From Mycolicibacterium aromaticivorans JS19b1 = JCM 16368 (GTDB lineage Bacteria; Actinomycetota; Actinomycetes; Mycobacteriales; Mycobacteriaceae), in contig NZ_JALN02000003.1 in NCBI RefSeq assembly GCF_000559085.1, positions 62,001-126,000 on the forward strand: 64,000 bases of DNA, written 5' to 3'. How positions within the stretch are numbered: position 1 is the stretch's first letter; every line of letters begins with the position of its first letter. Under the pieces are notes generated by a model. That model had not been told where the DNA came from, ran no database searches, and saw only the letters and a program-made list of their open reading frames with translations. The position numbers and the translations under genes were made by a program. This document shows, in pieces, positions 34,708 to 43,545 of this stretch.

Positions 34708-36195
34708 GAGCAATGATCAGAACCTGTGGATGAGCCTCGGTGAGGGGGCGTGAAAGTGGGCGCACCTTCCCGAGGATGATCTGAATATCCGAAGGTCCGA
34801 TCATGAGCCGGCGTTGGCGCGCTGGTTCGGGAAGGTACGCCCATGCTCACCGTAGTTCACGATGCCATCGAGGCCAACGAAAGCACTGGCGGTGCTGGTC
34901 GGTCGTTGTTGGACGAGATCGTCCGCGACGGCGCCCGTCAGATGCTGGCCGCCGCGTTGAAGGCTGAGGTCGCCGCCTACGTGGCCCAGTTCGCCGATCA
35001 GCTCGATGAGAAGGGGCATCGGCTGGTGGTCCGCAACGGCTATCACCAGGCCCGCGAGGTGCTGACGGCAGCCGGGGCAGTTGAGGTGAAAGCACCGCGA
35101 GTCAACGACAAACGCGTCGACCCCGACACCGGTGAACGGAAACGGTTCTCCTCGGCGATCCTGCCGGCCTGGGCACGCAAGTCACCGCAGATGAGCGAAG
35201 TGCTGCCGCTGCTGTACCTGCACGGGCTGTCCACCAGCGACTTCACCCCCGCTCTGGAGCAGTTCCTGGGCTCGGGTGCCGGGCTCTCGGCCACCACGAT
35301 CACCCGGCTGACCAGCCAGTGGCAGGACGAGGCCCGCGCGTTTGCCGCCCGGGACCTGTCGGGCACCGACTACGTCTACCTGTGGGTCGACGGCATCCAC
35401 CTCAAGGTCCGCCTGGACCAGGAAAAGCTGTGTCTGCTGGTGATGCTCGGCGTGCGCGCGGACGGCCGCAAAGAGCTCGTGGCGATCACCGACGGCTACC
35501 GGGAATCGACCGAGTCGTGGGCTGATCTGCTGCGCGACTGTAAACGACGCGGCATGACCGCACCCGTGCTCGCCGTCGGCGATGGCGCACTCGGCTTCTG
35601 GAAAGCGGTACGCGAGGTGTTCCCGGCCACCAAAGAACAGCGGTGCTGGTTTCATAAGCAAGCCAATGTGCTTGCCGCCCTGCCGAAATCAGCGCACGCG
35701 TCGGCGTTGTCGGCGCTCAAGGAGATCTACAACGCCGAGGATATCGACAAGGCCCAGTTCGCGGTCAAGGCCTTCACGGTCGACTTCGGGGCCAAGTACC
35801 CCAAGGCGGTCGCCAAGATCACCGACGATCTGGACACCCTACTGGAGTTCTACCACTATCCCGCCGAGCACTGGATCCACCTACGCACGACAAATCCGAT
35901 CGAAAGCACCTTTGCCACAGTACGTTTGAGAACCAAGGTCACCAAGGGGCCGGGATCACGTGCGGCTGGTCTGGCCATGGCCTACAAGCTCATCGACGCC
36001 GCCGCGGCCCGCTGGCGTGCCGTCAACGCACCACACCTGGTCGCCCTGGTCCGCGCCGGCGCGGTCTTCCACAAGGGCAAACTGCTCGAACGCCCCACCG
36101 AAATCACCCCACCGACACCGCCCTCAGACGGCGATCAGCAAGCCGGAACGGAGGTCGCCTGAAACACGCCGATCCACAGGTATTGACAATTCCTC
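34708..36195 (+). mobile_element. IS256-family insertion sequence (second type), complete
   Basis: 1,488 bp between the 9-bp duplications. The ends are imperfect inverted repeats of about 25 bp: the left reads GAGCAATGATCAGAACCTGT and the right, reverse-complemented, GAGGAATTGTCAATACCTGT; both continue GGAT. It interrupts the IS110-family transposase. The perfect target duplication indicates a simple and fairly recent insertion. Confidence 0.93.
34843..36162 (+). CDS. IS256-family transposase (second type)
   Basis: 439 residues. Mutator signature: VRNGYHQAREVLTAAGAVEV, first Asp in YVYLWVDGIHLKVRLDQ, second Asp in APVLAVGDGALGFWKA, EQRCWFHKQANVLA (C-H motif) and Glu in RTTNPIESTFATVRLRT. The frame is intact and flanked by matching ends, so it is probably active. 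It is only distantly similar to the transposase at 8.9 kb, so the two are different IS types. Confidence 0.95.
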   Translation: MLTVVHDAIEANESTGGAGRSLLDEIVRDGARQMLAAALKAEVAAYVAQFADQLDEKGHRLVVRNGYHQAREVLTAAGAVEVKAPRVNDKRVDPDTGERKRFSSAILPAWARKSPQMSEVLPLLYLHGLSTSDFTPALEQFLGSGAGLSATTITRLTSQWQDEARAFAARDLSGTDYVYLWVDGIHLKVRLDQEKLCLLVMLGVRADGRKELVAITDGYRESTESWADLLRDCKRRGMTAPVLAVGDGALGFWKAVREVFPATKEQRCWFHKQANVLAALPKSAHASALSALKEIYNAEDIDKAQFAVKAFTVDFGAKYPKAVAKITDDLDTLLEFYHYPAEHWIHLRTTNPIESTFATVRLRTKVTKGPGSRAAGLAMAYKLIDAAAARWRAVNAPHLVALVRAGAVFHKGKLLERPTEITPPTPPSDGDQQAGTEVA

Positions 36196-36204
36196 GTACT
36201 TGTC
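36196..36204 (+). repeat. 9-bp target duplication, right copy
   Basis: GTACTTGTC, identical to 34699-34707. Confidence 0.9.
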
Positions 36205-36570
36205 ATGGCATGCCACAGGCAGGTTGGGCTCGCGCAGCACCGCTCGCGCGACGGCGAGAGCGTCAATAGGGTCGGACTTGCCCCAGGTTCGTGCCGACGC
36301 CCGGTGGCGTGCGGTGAGCTTGCTCGGAACACGCACAACGGCCTCGCCTGCATCCATAAGGTCGGCTTCCAAACGTCGCGTCAAGCCACGAACGTCCTCG
36401 ATACCCCAGAGTCGGGTGCCAGGGCAGGACACCCGCGCCCATTGCAGCAACGCCAGATGTCCGGCTGTAGTTGCTTCGACTGTCTTCGAGGCTAATTTGC
36501 GGCCGTTTGCATCGGATGCGACGGCGGTGTGTGAGCGTCGATGTGCGTCGACTCCCAGGACGAATTCCAC
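36205..36570 (-). pseudogene. IS110-family transposase, N-terminal half
   Basis: The DEDD (RuvC-like) domain begins MEFVLGVDAHRRSHTAVASD with the first Asp; WGIEDVRGLTRRLEADL gives the Glu and KSDPIDALAVARAVL the D-xx-D pair. GTG 36570 follows AGAAAGGTG. The reading stops making sense at HDKYE, where the IS256-family element begins. It recombines DNA by a serine plus DEDD mechanism when intact; here only half is present. Confidence 0.88.
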
Positions 36571-36992
36571 CCGATATCAACACCTTTCTCAAAGGAGGCG
36601 AACCGGACCCCGACAGGGCAGACCACTACTGAGCCAACCGCAGATGCGGCGGCATTCGCTGGTTGAGCCACAGCGTCGAGGCCCGGCGCGCTGGGCGAAC
36701 CCATGCCTCCACCGAGCATCCGGGCAGACTTCTATTGAGCCAATCGGCCGCACTAGCACCAGCTAACGACAGTCGGTGAATAGAGCCACGTCCGCTCGAA
36801 GAGACGCTCTGACCGTAGGTCGAATGCCGGGTTCTCGCAACGGGACCCGCAAACCACGGAACTCGACTTCGAGCGGACCCGTCCCGCCCAGACGCGCCGG
36901 CGTGGGACGCCAGATGGTCGAGTGTTCCCGCGTGCCTGGGCTTCCGACTCAGGGCACTTGTAGCATCACACGTCGGCAGTACCATCGATTTC
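36571..36992. other. Non-coding region upstream of the IS110-family gene
   Basis: 422 bp. Its part next to 36570 is the non-coding flank of the IS110 element, where IS110-group members encode their bridge RNA. Short self-complementary patches occur (for example near 36650-36740), but no fold can be confirmed by eye. No protein gene was found. Confidence 0.4.
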
Positions 36993-37274
36993 GTGGGATG
37001 GACCGACCTCCCAGGAACCGGACGAGATCAACGACGGCTGTCAGTTGCCGCCGCGCTCCGGGACGAATTCTCCGACGTAGTGGCGCTTGATGCGAGCATC
37101 GCGAAAGGCCGGGCTTATCTCGCGGTTCGAGCGCCGGACGGCCAGGTTCGCCCGCTCTTCCTGCTCCTGTACAGAGAACGCGACGGCACGGTCATGTGGA
37201 AAGACCTCTCCGTGGCCGAGTCCCCCCGCGCTGGCCCCCGAGTAGCGGAAGCACTGACTACCTGGGAGGAGTGA
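36993..37274 (+). CDS. Small hypothetical protein
   Basis: 93 residues from GTG 36993: MGWTDLPGTGRDQRRLSVAA ... YLAVRAPDGQVRPLFLLLYR, then MWKDLSVAESPRAGPRVAEA. Composition and the alternation of strands and helices look like a real soluble domain. A stop after TTWEE is followed 45 bp on by the TA promoter region. Family not recognised; similar small proteins occur beside mobile DNA in actinobacteria. Confidence 0.6.
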   Translation: MGWTDLPGTGRDQRRLSVAAALRDEFSDVVALDASIAKGRAYLAVRAPDGQVRPLFLLLYRERDGTVMWKDLSVAESPRAGPRVAEALTTWEE

Positions 37275-37318
37275 GCGCTCGCTCTTCTGTTTGCCAACTA
37301 CATACTGGTACTGGGGCA

Positions 37319-37373
37319 GTAAAGCAGTGATGCGGAAATACTGCTTTACAGTAAGACGGCGGACGTGCATAAT
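37319..37373 (+). promoter_or_regulatory. Promoter and operator of the first TA module
   Basis: A -35 box TTTACA (37345-37350), a 17-bp spacer and a -10 box CATAAT (37368-37373) stand 6 nt before the antitoxin ATG (37380), so the mRNA is probably leaderless. An inverted repeat GTAAAGCAGT (37319-37328) and ACTGCTTTAC (37340-37349) overlaps the -35 box, as expected for autorepression by the antitoxin. Confidence 0.75.
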
Positions 37374-37379
37374 TGCGGT

Positions 37380-37721
37380 ATGGCTTTTCACGGTTTTGTG
37401 GCGGTTCAGGCTCGAGGGGTCGTGGCGCTACCTGCAGACGTTCGGCGTCGGCTGCATCTGGATGAGTCGGGCGCACAGGTTGAGATCACCGAGCGTGAAG
37501 ACGGTGTCCTGGAGCTTCGGCCAGCCCTCCCGATCCCCGCTGATCAGCGCTGGTTCTGGCAGGAACGCTGGCAGCAGCGCGAAAAGGAAGTCGACGACCA
37601 CGTTGCGGCTGGGCGCGTCACTGTTCATGACAGCGGCGAATCCCTTGCAGCGCACTTGGATCGGCTCGACGCCGAGTCCCGCTCGGACGACGCGGCGGCT
37701 GAGGTCTCGCCGTCGTCGTGA
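37380..37721 (+). CDS. AbrB/MazE-like antitoxin
   Basis: 113 residues. The N-terminal swapped-hairpin barrel (FVAVQARGVVALPADVRRRL, HLDESGAQVEITEREDGVLE) is of the SpoVT/AbrB type for DNA binding. A C-terminal helical tail (RWFWQERWQQREKEVDDHVA, AGRVTVHDSGESLAAHLDRL) is of the kind that wraps a toxin. ATG 37380 is served by a leaderless promoter. The stop overlaps the toxin start (GTGAAG at 37718). A truncated second copy lies at 42992. Confidence 0.82.
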   Translation: MAFHGFVAVQARGVVALPADVRRRLHLDESGAQVEITEREDGVLELRPALPIPADQRWFWQERWQQREKEVDDHVAAGRVTVHDSGESLAAHLDRLDAESRSDDAAAEVSPSS

Positions 37722-38215
37722 AGTTCGAAACGACCCCGTCGTTCGACGGCGATGTTCGACGGCTCAAGCCCGAGCATCGTGCTGCGTTTCTTAACGTGGT
37801 GAAGACGAAGTTCATCGCGGCGTGCGACGCCTACGCTGCGGATCCCGCTACCCCGTGGCCGCGGGCACTGCGGGTGAAGTCTGTGCAGAGCGCACCCGGG
37901 GTCTTGGAGATGACGTGGTCGTTTTCTAGCCCGGACGGTCGCGCGACGTTCGAGTTCGTCACCGTCGATGGCGAATTGCGTTGCCGATGGCGGCGCGTCG
38001 GTGATCACGACGTCTTTAAGTCGCCGTGATGGATACCATGAGTTCGGCCGGAGAATGCTACGTGGCGAATAGGTTGCCGCCCAACGGATTCGGCACGCGA
38101 ACGCGTGCCGGGATAGTGAACGGCTTACGCCATATTGGTGGCGGTGCGGGGATGACCGGTGGTCGGGAAAGGCACGGGTGAAGCGGGTCATGCTCGGTCC
38201 GGGTACTGCGACTCC
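37495..38215 (+). repeat. Direct repeat A (TA genes plus downstream leader)
   Basis: This segment is repeated with divergence at 42992-43725: the antitoxin C-terminal half, the toxin and the following about 180 bp (GATGGATACCATGA, GGCCGGAGAAT, GCACGGGTGAAGCGGGT are shared). The pair flanks the helicase, 341-residue protein and ParDE. Confidence 0.8.
37718..38029 (+). CDS. RelE-superfamily toxin
   Basis: 103 residues with the compact alpha-alpha-beta plan of RelE/YafQ-like toxins: MKFETTPSFDGDVRRLKPEH, FLNVVKTKFIAACDAYAADP, then LRVKSVQSAPGVLEMTWSFS and a strand-rich end LRCRWRRVGDHDVF with basic residues suitable for mRNA cleavage at the ribosome. GTG 37718 overlaps the antitoxin stop. It is paired with the AbrB-type antitoxin rather than an RHH protein. 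Confidence 0.8.
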   Translation: MKFETTPSFDGDVRRLKPEHRAAFLNVVKTKFIAACDAYAADPATPWPRALRVKSVQSAPGVLEMTWSFSSPDGRATFEFVTVDGELRCRWRRVGDHDVFKSP

Positions 38216-38237
38216 CCAAAGCCTGAGGTGACCAATC

Positions 38238-41219
38238 ATGTTGACACTGCGCGATTATCAGGCCGCCGCGGTGGCCGCTGTCGATCGCATGGACGCCCGC
38301 GCTCAGGTCGTCGCAGGATGCGGCACCGGCAAGACCCTCATGGCGGTTCACTCGGTGGCCAAGCTGCTCGCCGGCCAGCCGGGATCGGTCGTGCTGACGT
38401 TTCCGACCCTGGGGCTGCTGGAGCAGACGTATCAGGTGTGGCGTGCTGAGGCGCCGTTTCCGTTCTCGGCGTTGGCTGTGTGCTCCCAACACATCGTCGA
38501 TACGGAAGACATCGTCAGTAAGGAGCTCTCTGTAGAGAGCACCACTTCGGCCGAGAATCTTGCCCAGTGGCTTGCCGCGACCAGCGGGGTGCGTGTGGTG
38601 TTCGCGACCTACCAGTCGGTCAGCGTACTTACTGCCGCTCATGCCATCTTCGGTGCAGCGCCCTTTACGGTGATGGTGTGCGATGAAGCTCATCGCACGG
38701 CGGGTCGTCGCGGCAAGCCGTTCTCGGCGGTGCTCGACGACCGCAAGATCCCCGCCGAGCATCGGCTGTTCTTCACCGCGACCCCGAAGGTCCACGAGGG
38801 TGCCGAGCGAACGCATAGCCGCGCGGTGGCCTCGATGGATAATCCTGACCTCTACGGCCCGCGTGTGTACACCTTGTCCACCCGAGAGGCCATCGACCGC
38901 GGCATTCTGGCGCCCTTCAAAGTCGCGGTGATCGCGGTCGCCGATTCCACGGTCGCCTCCGCGCTCAAGGATTTGCGGCTCATTCGGTTAGCCGCCGGCC
39001 AGCAAGACAGCGTCCGCGCCGATCATGTGGCCGCTGCCATCGCCTTGACTCACGCGGCCCGCGACTACCAGCTCTCCAGCGTGTTGGCGTTCCACAACAC
39101 GATCGCCGCGAGCAAGGACTTCGCCGCAACGTTCACCCAGACCCACGCACTGCTGCGGGCCCGCGGCCTGGATGACCAGCGGGCCGCAGGCATCACCCAT
39201 ATCGACGGCTCGTCGTCGCTGCGTGAGCGCAAGGCCGCCGCCGACGACATCCTTGGACGCCGCCTCCCCGACCGCTGGAATATCGTCACCAACGCCAGAT
39301 GCATCACCGAAGGCATCGACATACCGGCCCTCGACGCGGTGTTCTTCGCCGAGCCGCGGTCCTCCGATGTCGACGTCGCCCAGGCCGTCGGCCGTGCCAT
39401 CCGCAAAAACCCCCACCACGACCGTCCATCGCTGATCGTGCTCGCCCTCACCGTGGACGACAGTCTCGACGCCGAAAGTGCCCTCAGCGTAAGCCAATTC
39501 AAAAAGGCTCGGCAGGTGCTGGCCGCTTTGCAGCGCCACGATCCCACCATCGCCGCTGACCTCGCTCGGCTACGCGAGGTGCTTACTGATCCTCTCGACG
39601 ACGCTGGCCCAGACACCTCGACCGACCTCATCGACATCGTCATCCCGACCGACCTTCCGCCCCGGCTCATCGAGCAGTTTCTGCGCGCTTTCAGCATCCA
39701 CGCCGTGGAATCGCTCGCCCAGCGGTTCGAAGAGAATTTCGCTGCACTCGTTGACTACGCCGACGAACACGGCCACGCCCGTCCCCCGAGCGACTACCTC
39801 ACCCCCGGAGGGAAAGCGTTGGGTAGGTGGGTCAACGATCAGCGAAAGATGTACAAGCGCAATCGCATGCCGGCATCGCGGATACAGCGGTTCGAAGCGC
39901 TACCGGGATGGGCGTGGGACACCCTCGACGCCCGTTGGGAATCGGCGTTTGCAGAGTTGGCTGCCTACGCCGAGGAATATGGGCACCCCCACCCGCCGCG
40001 CATGACGCACCGAGCCCTCAATCAGTGGGTTACCACGCAACGCCGACCGCACGTGCGCCAGCGCTTAACCGAGGTCCGCCGCAAACGGCTCGAAGATCTC
40101 CCTGGCTGGTCCTGGGAACCCCGCCAATCCCGCGTCTGGGACACCAACTTCGAGGCACTAGCGGCCTACGCTGCGGCGCACGGCAACGCCATCCCACCGG
40201 CTGACTACGTCACCGACAGCGGGATAGCCCTCGGCGAGTGGGCGCACGAAATTCGCAGCCCCGCCCGACGCGCCAAACTTTCCGCGAGTAACCGAGCCCG
40301 CCTCGAATCGCTGCCGGGGTGGTCGTGGCGGGCACCGCGTTCATCGAGGGCAGCTCCGACGCGCCAGCGCAACAGCTGGGAGGAAAACTTCGCCGCACTG
40401 GCGGCCTACGCCGCCGAGCACGGCCACACCTCGCCGCCCAGAACCGCTCCTGACAACGGCGTCGGCCGTTTGAGTAAGTGGGCGTCGTTGCAGCGCGTCA
40501 GATACCACCGCGGGCGCCTCAGCCCGGCCTACGCCGCACGCCTTGAATCACTGCCAGGCTGGGCCTGGAGCGCAGCAGAGGCCCGCTGGGAACAGAACTT
40601 CACCGCCCTGGCCGCCTACGCCGCCATCCACGGCCACACTGACCCGCCACCGACCCTTCTCTCTGATAGCGGTGACGCCGTCTCAGAGTGGGTGCGCAGG
40701 ATGCGCAAAGTAGCTCGCGCCGGCCGCCTCGACTCCGCCCGTGCCGCCCGCTTGGAGGCCCTCCCCGGATGGTCGACGGCACCGCGACGCGGCGAAAAGA
40801 GAGGATGGGACCCGAACTTCGATGAGCTGCTTGCCTACGTCGCTGAGCACGCACACGCCAGCCCGCCGCAGTCCTACCGCACACCCGCCGGCACAGCGCT
40901 GGGAGTCTGGGTGTCCAACCAACGCAAGGAGTACCGAAACGGATCGATGGCTCGCAATGAGCCCCACCGTATTGCTCGCCTCGAATCGCTCCCGGGCTGG
41001 CGCTGGAACACCTTTGACGCTCTGTGGGAGAACGGCTTTAGTGAGCTGCAGCGCTACGCCACAGAGCATGGGACTGCCACGCCGGTGAAAGCATACGTGG
41101 CGGCCTCTGGGCACAAACTCGGTCAGTGGGCCCAGGACCAGCGCCGCAACTATCGCCGCGGCCAACTGGCCGAGCATCGCGCGCAGCGCCTAGAAACGCT
41201 CCCTGGGTGGCGGTGGTAG
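38238..41219 (+). CDS. DEAD/DEAH-box helicase with seven helicase-associated (HA) repeats
   Basis: 993 residues. RecA-like domain 1: Q-like LRDYQAAAV, Walker A AGCGTGKT (26-33), DEAH in MVCDEAHRTAG (about 147) and LFFTATPK. RecA-like domain 2 ends with DVAQAVGRAIRKNP. From about residue 490 to the end there are seven tandem copies of the HA domain, each of the form W--NF-AL-AYA-EHGH--PP ... LG-WV--QR ... RL--LPGW-W. HA repeats probably bind DNA, and such helicases are common on actinobacterial plasmids. ATG 38238 follows GAGGTG. A decayed copy of its last codons is at 43750. Confidence 0.93.
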   Translation: MLTLRDYQAAAVAAVDRMDARAQVVAGCGTGKTLMAVHSVAKLLAGQPGSVVLTFPTLGLLEQTYQVWRAEAPFPFSALAVCSQHIVDTEDIVSKELSVESTTSAENLAQWLAATSGVRVVFATYQSVSVLTAAHAIFGAAPFTVMVCDEAHRTAGRRGKPFSAVLDDRKIPAEHRLFFTATPKVHEGAERTHSRAVASMDNPDLYGPRVYTLSTREAIDRGILAPFKVAVIAVADSTVASALKDLRLIRLAAGQQDSVRADHVAAAIALTHAARDYQLSSVLAFHNTIAASKDFAATFTQTHALLRARGLDDQRAAGITHIDGSSSLRERKAAADDILGRRLPDRWNIVTNARCITEGIDIPALDAVFFAEPRSSDVDVAQAVGRAIRKNPHHDRPSLIVLALTVDDSLDAESALSVSQFKKARQVLAALQRHDPTIAADLARLREVLTDPLDDAGPDTSTDLIDIVIPTDLPPRLIEQFLRAFSIHAVESLAQRFEENFAALVDYADEHGHARPPSDYLTPGGKALGRWVNDQRKMYKRNRMPASRIQRFEALPGWAWDTLDARWESAFAELAAYAEEYGHPHPPRMTHRALNQWVTTQRRPHVRQRLTEVRRKRLEDLPGWSWEPRQSRVWDTNFEALAAYAAAHGNAIPPADYVTDSGIALGEWAHEIRSPARRAKLSASNRARLESLPGWSWRAPRSSRAAPTRQRNSWEENFAALAAYAAEHGHTSPPRTAPDNGVGRLSKWASLQRVRYHRGRLSPAYAARLESLPGWAWSAAEARWEQNFTALAAYAAIHGHTDPPPTLLSDSGDAVSEWVRRMRKVARAGRLDSARAARLEALPGWSTAPRRGEKRGWDPNFDELLAYVAEHAHASPPQSYRTPAGTALGVWVSNQRKEYRNGSMARNEPHRIARLESLPGWRWNTFDALWENGFSELQRYATEHGTATPVKAYVAASGHKLGQWAQDQRRNYRRGQLAEHRAQRLETLPGWRW

Positions 41220-41311
41220 TGACCGCACACGCGGTATAGCTGTTGCGCGAAATCACAGCGGCAGGCAAGTACTGCATGGCCTCACCTTCGAGGTGGTCGT
41301 AGCGTGGAGGT

Positions 41312-42340
41312 GTGCACCATGACGGCCCGCCCCAGACACCTCTACGCCTAGTGAGCAGTGCGCGTGACCGTGCCATCGCACCGGATGCCGAACTGACCGA
41401 TGCACATCTGACCATCGCGGACGTCGCCAAAGCGTGCGGGCTTCCGCAGCCGGTGATCGCTCAGCTCGTTCCCCGCACGTGGACCGATGTCGGCTGGATG
41501 TATACCGAGGCCCAAGCTCAAAAGGCAATCGAGATCGCCGCATCAGAAGCCGCGCGGCGTACCAGCGAGCAGTCATCGACGCAGGACCGCCCGCCAGCCG
41601 CGAGGCATGCGAAACCGACGATCGCCACCACCGATCTGACCACGTTCCTGCGTGACTACGTTCCTGAGAGCACCGGCGCCGTACAGGCTATCCCCAGCGC
41701 CGCCGTTGATTTCGGCGCCGCCCGCATGCATTTCGAGAGCGCAGACAGTTGGTCCACGCTCTCGGCATGCATGGAGTGGCGCGCCGAGATTCGCCTGTCA
41801 TCCCTTGACGCCCACGCCCACGCCCCCGAGGTCGTCACCGGGAGCGTGCAGTTCCTCATCGTGCGCGCTGGGCACGAAAGCCCTCGGGAGGTGCTGCCGC
41901 TATTCGGACCACGCGCGGCCGCGTTCGATGAGCTCTTCGACAACGAGTGGCTCCTTCCCGAGCTCGATGAAGACGACGACTTCACCGGCGGGATGCCCAT
42001 CAGCACGGTGCTGCTGGTGTTGGACGCGGCGCTAGATCCCCGTGTGCCGGCCGGGTCGCTACTCAGAGCGTGGGCAGTGGCCGAGACCATCTTCACGATG
42101 TTGCCCACGACCAGCGGGCTCGTCGTGATGCCACCGGCACCGGCGGCGACTGGCAAGGCCACCCGTCGACTTCTTTCCAGCGAGGACATCGATCAAGACT
42201 GGGTCCGTGTCGGATGCCGGCCCTTGCCCGGACGGCCCCGTTTCCACGGCCAGGCCACGGCCTATGTCCACCTCGACCACGCTCGCGACGCCCTGGCCTG
42301 TGTGCGAGACAGCACCGTTTCGATCCCACTCGAGGAGTAG
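41312..42340 (+). CDS. Hypothetical protein downstream of the HA-repeat helicase
   Basis: 342 residues, no family recognised. The N-terminal third has an HTH-like helix set (HLTIADVAKACGLPQPVIAQ, then VGWMYTEAQAQKAIEIAASE). A polar linker follows, then a mixed alpha/beta domain with ALDPRVPAGSLLRAWAVAET and a C-terminal GRPRFHGQATAYVHLDHARD. GTG 41312 has GGAGG only 1 nt upstream, so GTG 41351 is an alternative start. It follows the helicase by 92 bp on the same strand and may be its partner. Confidence 0.72.
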   Translation: MHHDGPPQTPLRLVSSARDRAIAPDAELTDAHLTIADVAKACGLPQPVIAQLVPRTWTDVGWMYTEAQAQKAIEIAASEAARRTSEQSSTQDRPPAARHAKPTIATTDLTTFLRDYVPESTGAVQAIPSAAVDFGAARMHFESADSWSTLSACMEWRAEIRLSSLDAHAHAPEVVTGSVQFLIVRAGHESPREVLPLFGPRAAAFDELFDNEWLLPELDEDDDFTGGMPISTVLLVLDAALDPRVPAGSLLRAWAVAETIFTMLPTTSGLVVMPPAPAATGKATRRLLSSEDIDQDWVRVGCRPLPGRPRFHGQATAYVHLDHARDALACVRDSTVSIPLEE

Positions 42341-42386
42341 GGAGTAGGACCCTCTGCACACCTAAGGGCACGCGCCTCAAGGTGTG

Positions 42387-42407
42387 CGATACCAAATTTT
42401 GGTATCG
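42387..42407. promoter_or_regulatory. ParD operator palindrome
   Basis: Perfect dyad CGATACCAAA-T-TTTGGTATCG, 8 nt before the parD GTG. Its right arm contains TATCGT, a possible -10 box for a leaderless message. It probably binds the RHH antitoxin for autorepression. Confidence 0.75.
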
Positions 42408-42415
42408 TCGCAAAG

Positions 42416-42667
42416 GTGGGTAAGAACACCTCGTTCAGCCTCGATGATCACTTCACGGCGTTCATCAATGATGAGGTCGCCTCGGGCCGGTACGGCTCAG
42501 CAAGCGATGTGGTGCGCGCCGCGCTGCGGCTGCTCCAGGATCGGGAGACGCGTCTAGGCGCGCTGCGTCAAGCGCTAGTCACGGGGGAAAACAGTGGTGA
42601 ATCAACACCGTTCGATTTCGATGAGTTCGTGACGCGCCAGCGCGCCCGGCGACCGAACCAGCGGTGA
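42416..42667 (+). CDS. ParD-type ribbon-helix-helix antitoxin
   Basis: 83 residues. The RHH DNA-binding fold is clear: NTSFSLDDHFTAFINDEVAS, GRYGSASDVVRAALRLLQDR. A disordered C-terminal tail (GESTPFDFDEFVTRQ) binds the toxin in ParD proteins. GTG 42416 lies next to an upstream palindrome. It overlaps the parE start (GTGA). Confidence 0.9.
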   Translation: MGKNTSFSLDDHFTAFINDEVASGRYGSASDVVRAALRLLQDRETRLGALRQALVTGENSGESTPFDFDEFVTRQRARRPNQR

Positions 42668-42960
42668 GTCGCTATGTGCTCCCCCCTGCCGCCCGTATTG
42701 ACCTGGAGCACATCTGGGACTACACCAGGCAACGATGGAGCGACGACCAAGCTGAGCGCTACACCCGAGAGCTTCAGCGGGCGACCGAACTCGTGGCCGA
42801 CAACCCTCTCATCGGCCGCCCCTGTGATGAGGTCCGCGCCGGCTATCGCCAGCACGCCGTAGGCTCGCACACCCTCTACTACCGAGTGGCTGACGCCGAT
42901 CTGATCGACATCGTGCGGATACTGCACAAGCGCATGGACGTCGACGCACACCTCGACTGA
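42664..42960 (+). CDS. ParE/RelE-family toxin
   Basis: 98 residues: RYVLPPAARIDLEHIWDYTR, QAERYTRELQRATELVADNP, LIGRPCDEVRAGYRQHAVGS, HTLYYRVADADLIDIVRILH. This is the exact ParE plan; ParE toxins poison gyrase. It is coupled to parD by a 4-bp overlap. The intact pair probably stabilises the replicon. Confidence 0.92.
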   Translation: MSRYVLPPAARIDLEHIWDYTRQRWSDDQAERYTRELQRATELVADNPLIGRPCDEVRAGYRQHAVGSHTLYYRVADADLIDIVRILHKRMDVDAHLD

Positions 42961-42991
42961 AGGCCGCGGCCTGAGATCGACCCCAAAAAAG

Positions 42992-43218
42992 CGTGAAGAC
43001 GGTGTCCTGGAGCTTCGGCCAGCCCTTCCGATCCCCGCTGATCAGCGTTGGTTCTGGCAGGAACGCTGGCAGCAGCGCGAAAAGGAAGTCGACGACCACG
43101 TCGCGGCTGGGCGTATCACCGTCCACGACAGCGGTGATCCTTTGCGGCACACTTGGATCGGCTCGATGCCGAGGCCAGTTCCAGCGAGGCGGCGGCTGAG
43201 GCTCCGCCGTCGTTATGA
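42992..43218 (+). pseudogene. Second-copy AbrB-type antitoxin, truncated and frameshifted
   Basis: It corresponds to the antitoxin at 37380 from about residue 39 on (REDGVLELRPALPIPADQRW ... VDDHVAAGRITVHDSGD). The N-terminal DNA-binding half and the promoter are missing, and a 1-base deletion after GGTGATCC shifts the tail. Inactive. Confidence 0.8.
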
Positions 43219-43545
43219 AGTTCGAGACGACCCCAACCTTTGACAACGACCCCGGCCTTTGACAACTAAGTGCGACGGCTCAAGCCCGAGCACCGTGCTG
43301 CGTTCCTCAACGTGGCGAAGACGAAGTTCATCGCGGCGTGCAATGCCTACGCCGCGGATCCGGCGACCCCGTGGCCGCGGACACTGCGCGTGGAGTCTGT
43401 GCAGAGCGCCCCCGGGGTTCTGGAGATGACGTGGTCATTTTCTAGCCCTGACGGTCGCGCGACGTTCGAGTTGGTGACCGTCGATGGCGAACTGCGTTGC
43501 CGGTGGCGGCGCGTCGGTGATCACGACGTCTTTCAGTTGCCGTAG
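43215..43545 (+). pseudogene. Second-copy RelE-type toxin, N-terminus disrupted
   Basis: It begins ATGAAGTTCGAGACGACCCC as the intact toxin does, but about 25 extra bases and an in-frame TGA follow. From 43270 it is again nearly identical to the first copy (RRLKPEHRAAFLNVAKTKFI ... CRWRRVGDHDVFQLP). The extra bases repeat ACCCC-GCCTTTGACAAC, so a small tandem duplication caused the damage. Confidence 0.8.

Larger units (their letters stand above)
33994..36570 (-). mobile_element. IS110-family element (coding part) split by an IS256-family insertion
   Basis: The N-terminal half of an IS110-type recombinase lies at 36205-36570 and the C-terminal half at 33994-34707, same strand and register, with a complete IS256-family element between. 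Removing 34708-36195 and one 9-bp duplicate restores a continuous ACHDKYSRELKLLVNRRDD reading. IS110 elements lack simple inverted repeats, so the outer borders cannot be set. Confidence 0.8.
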
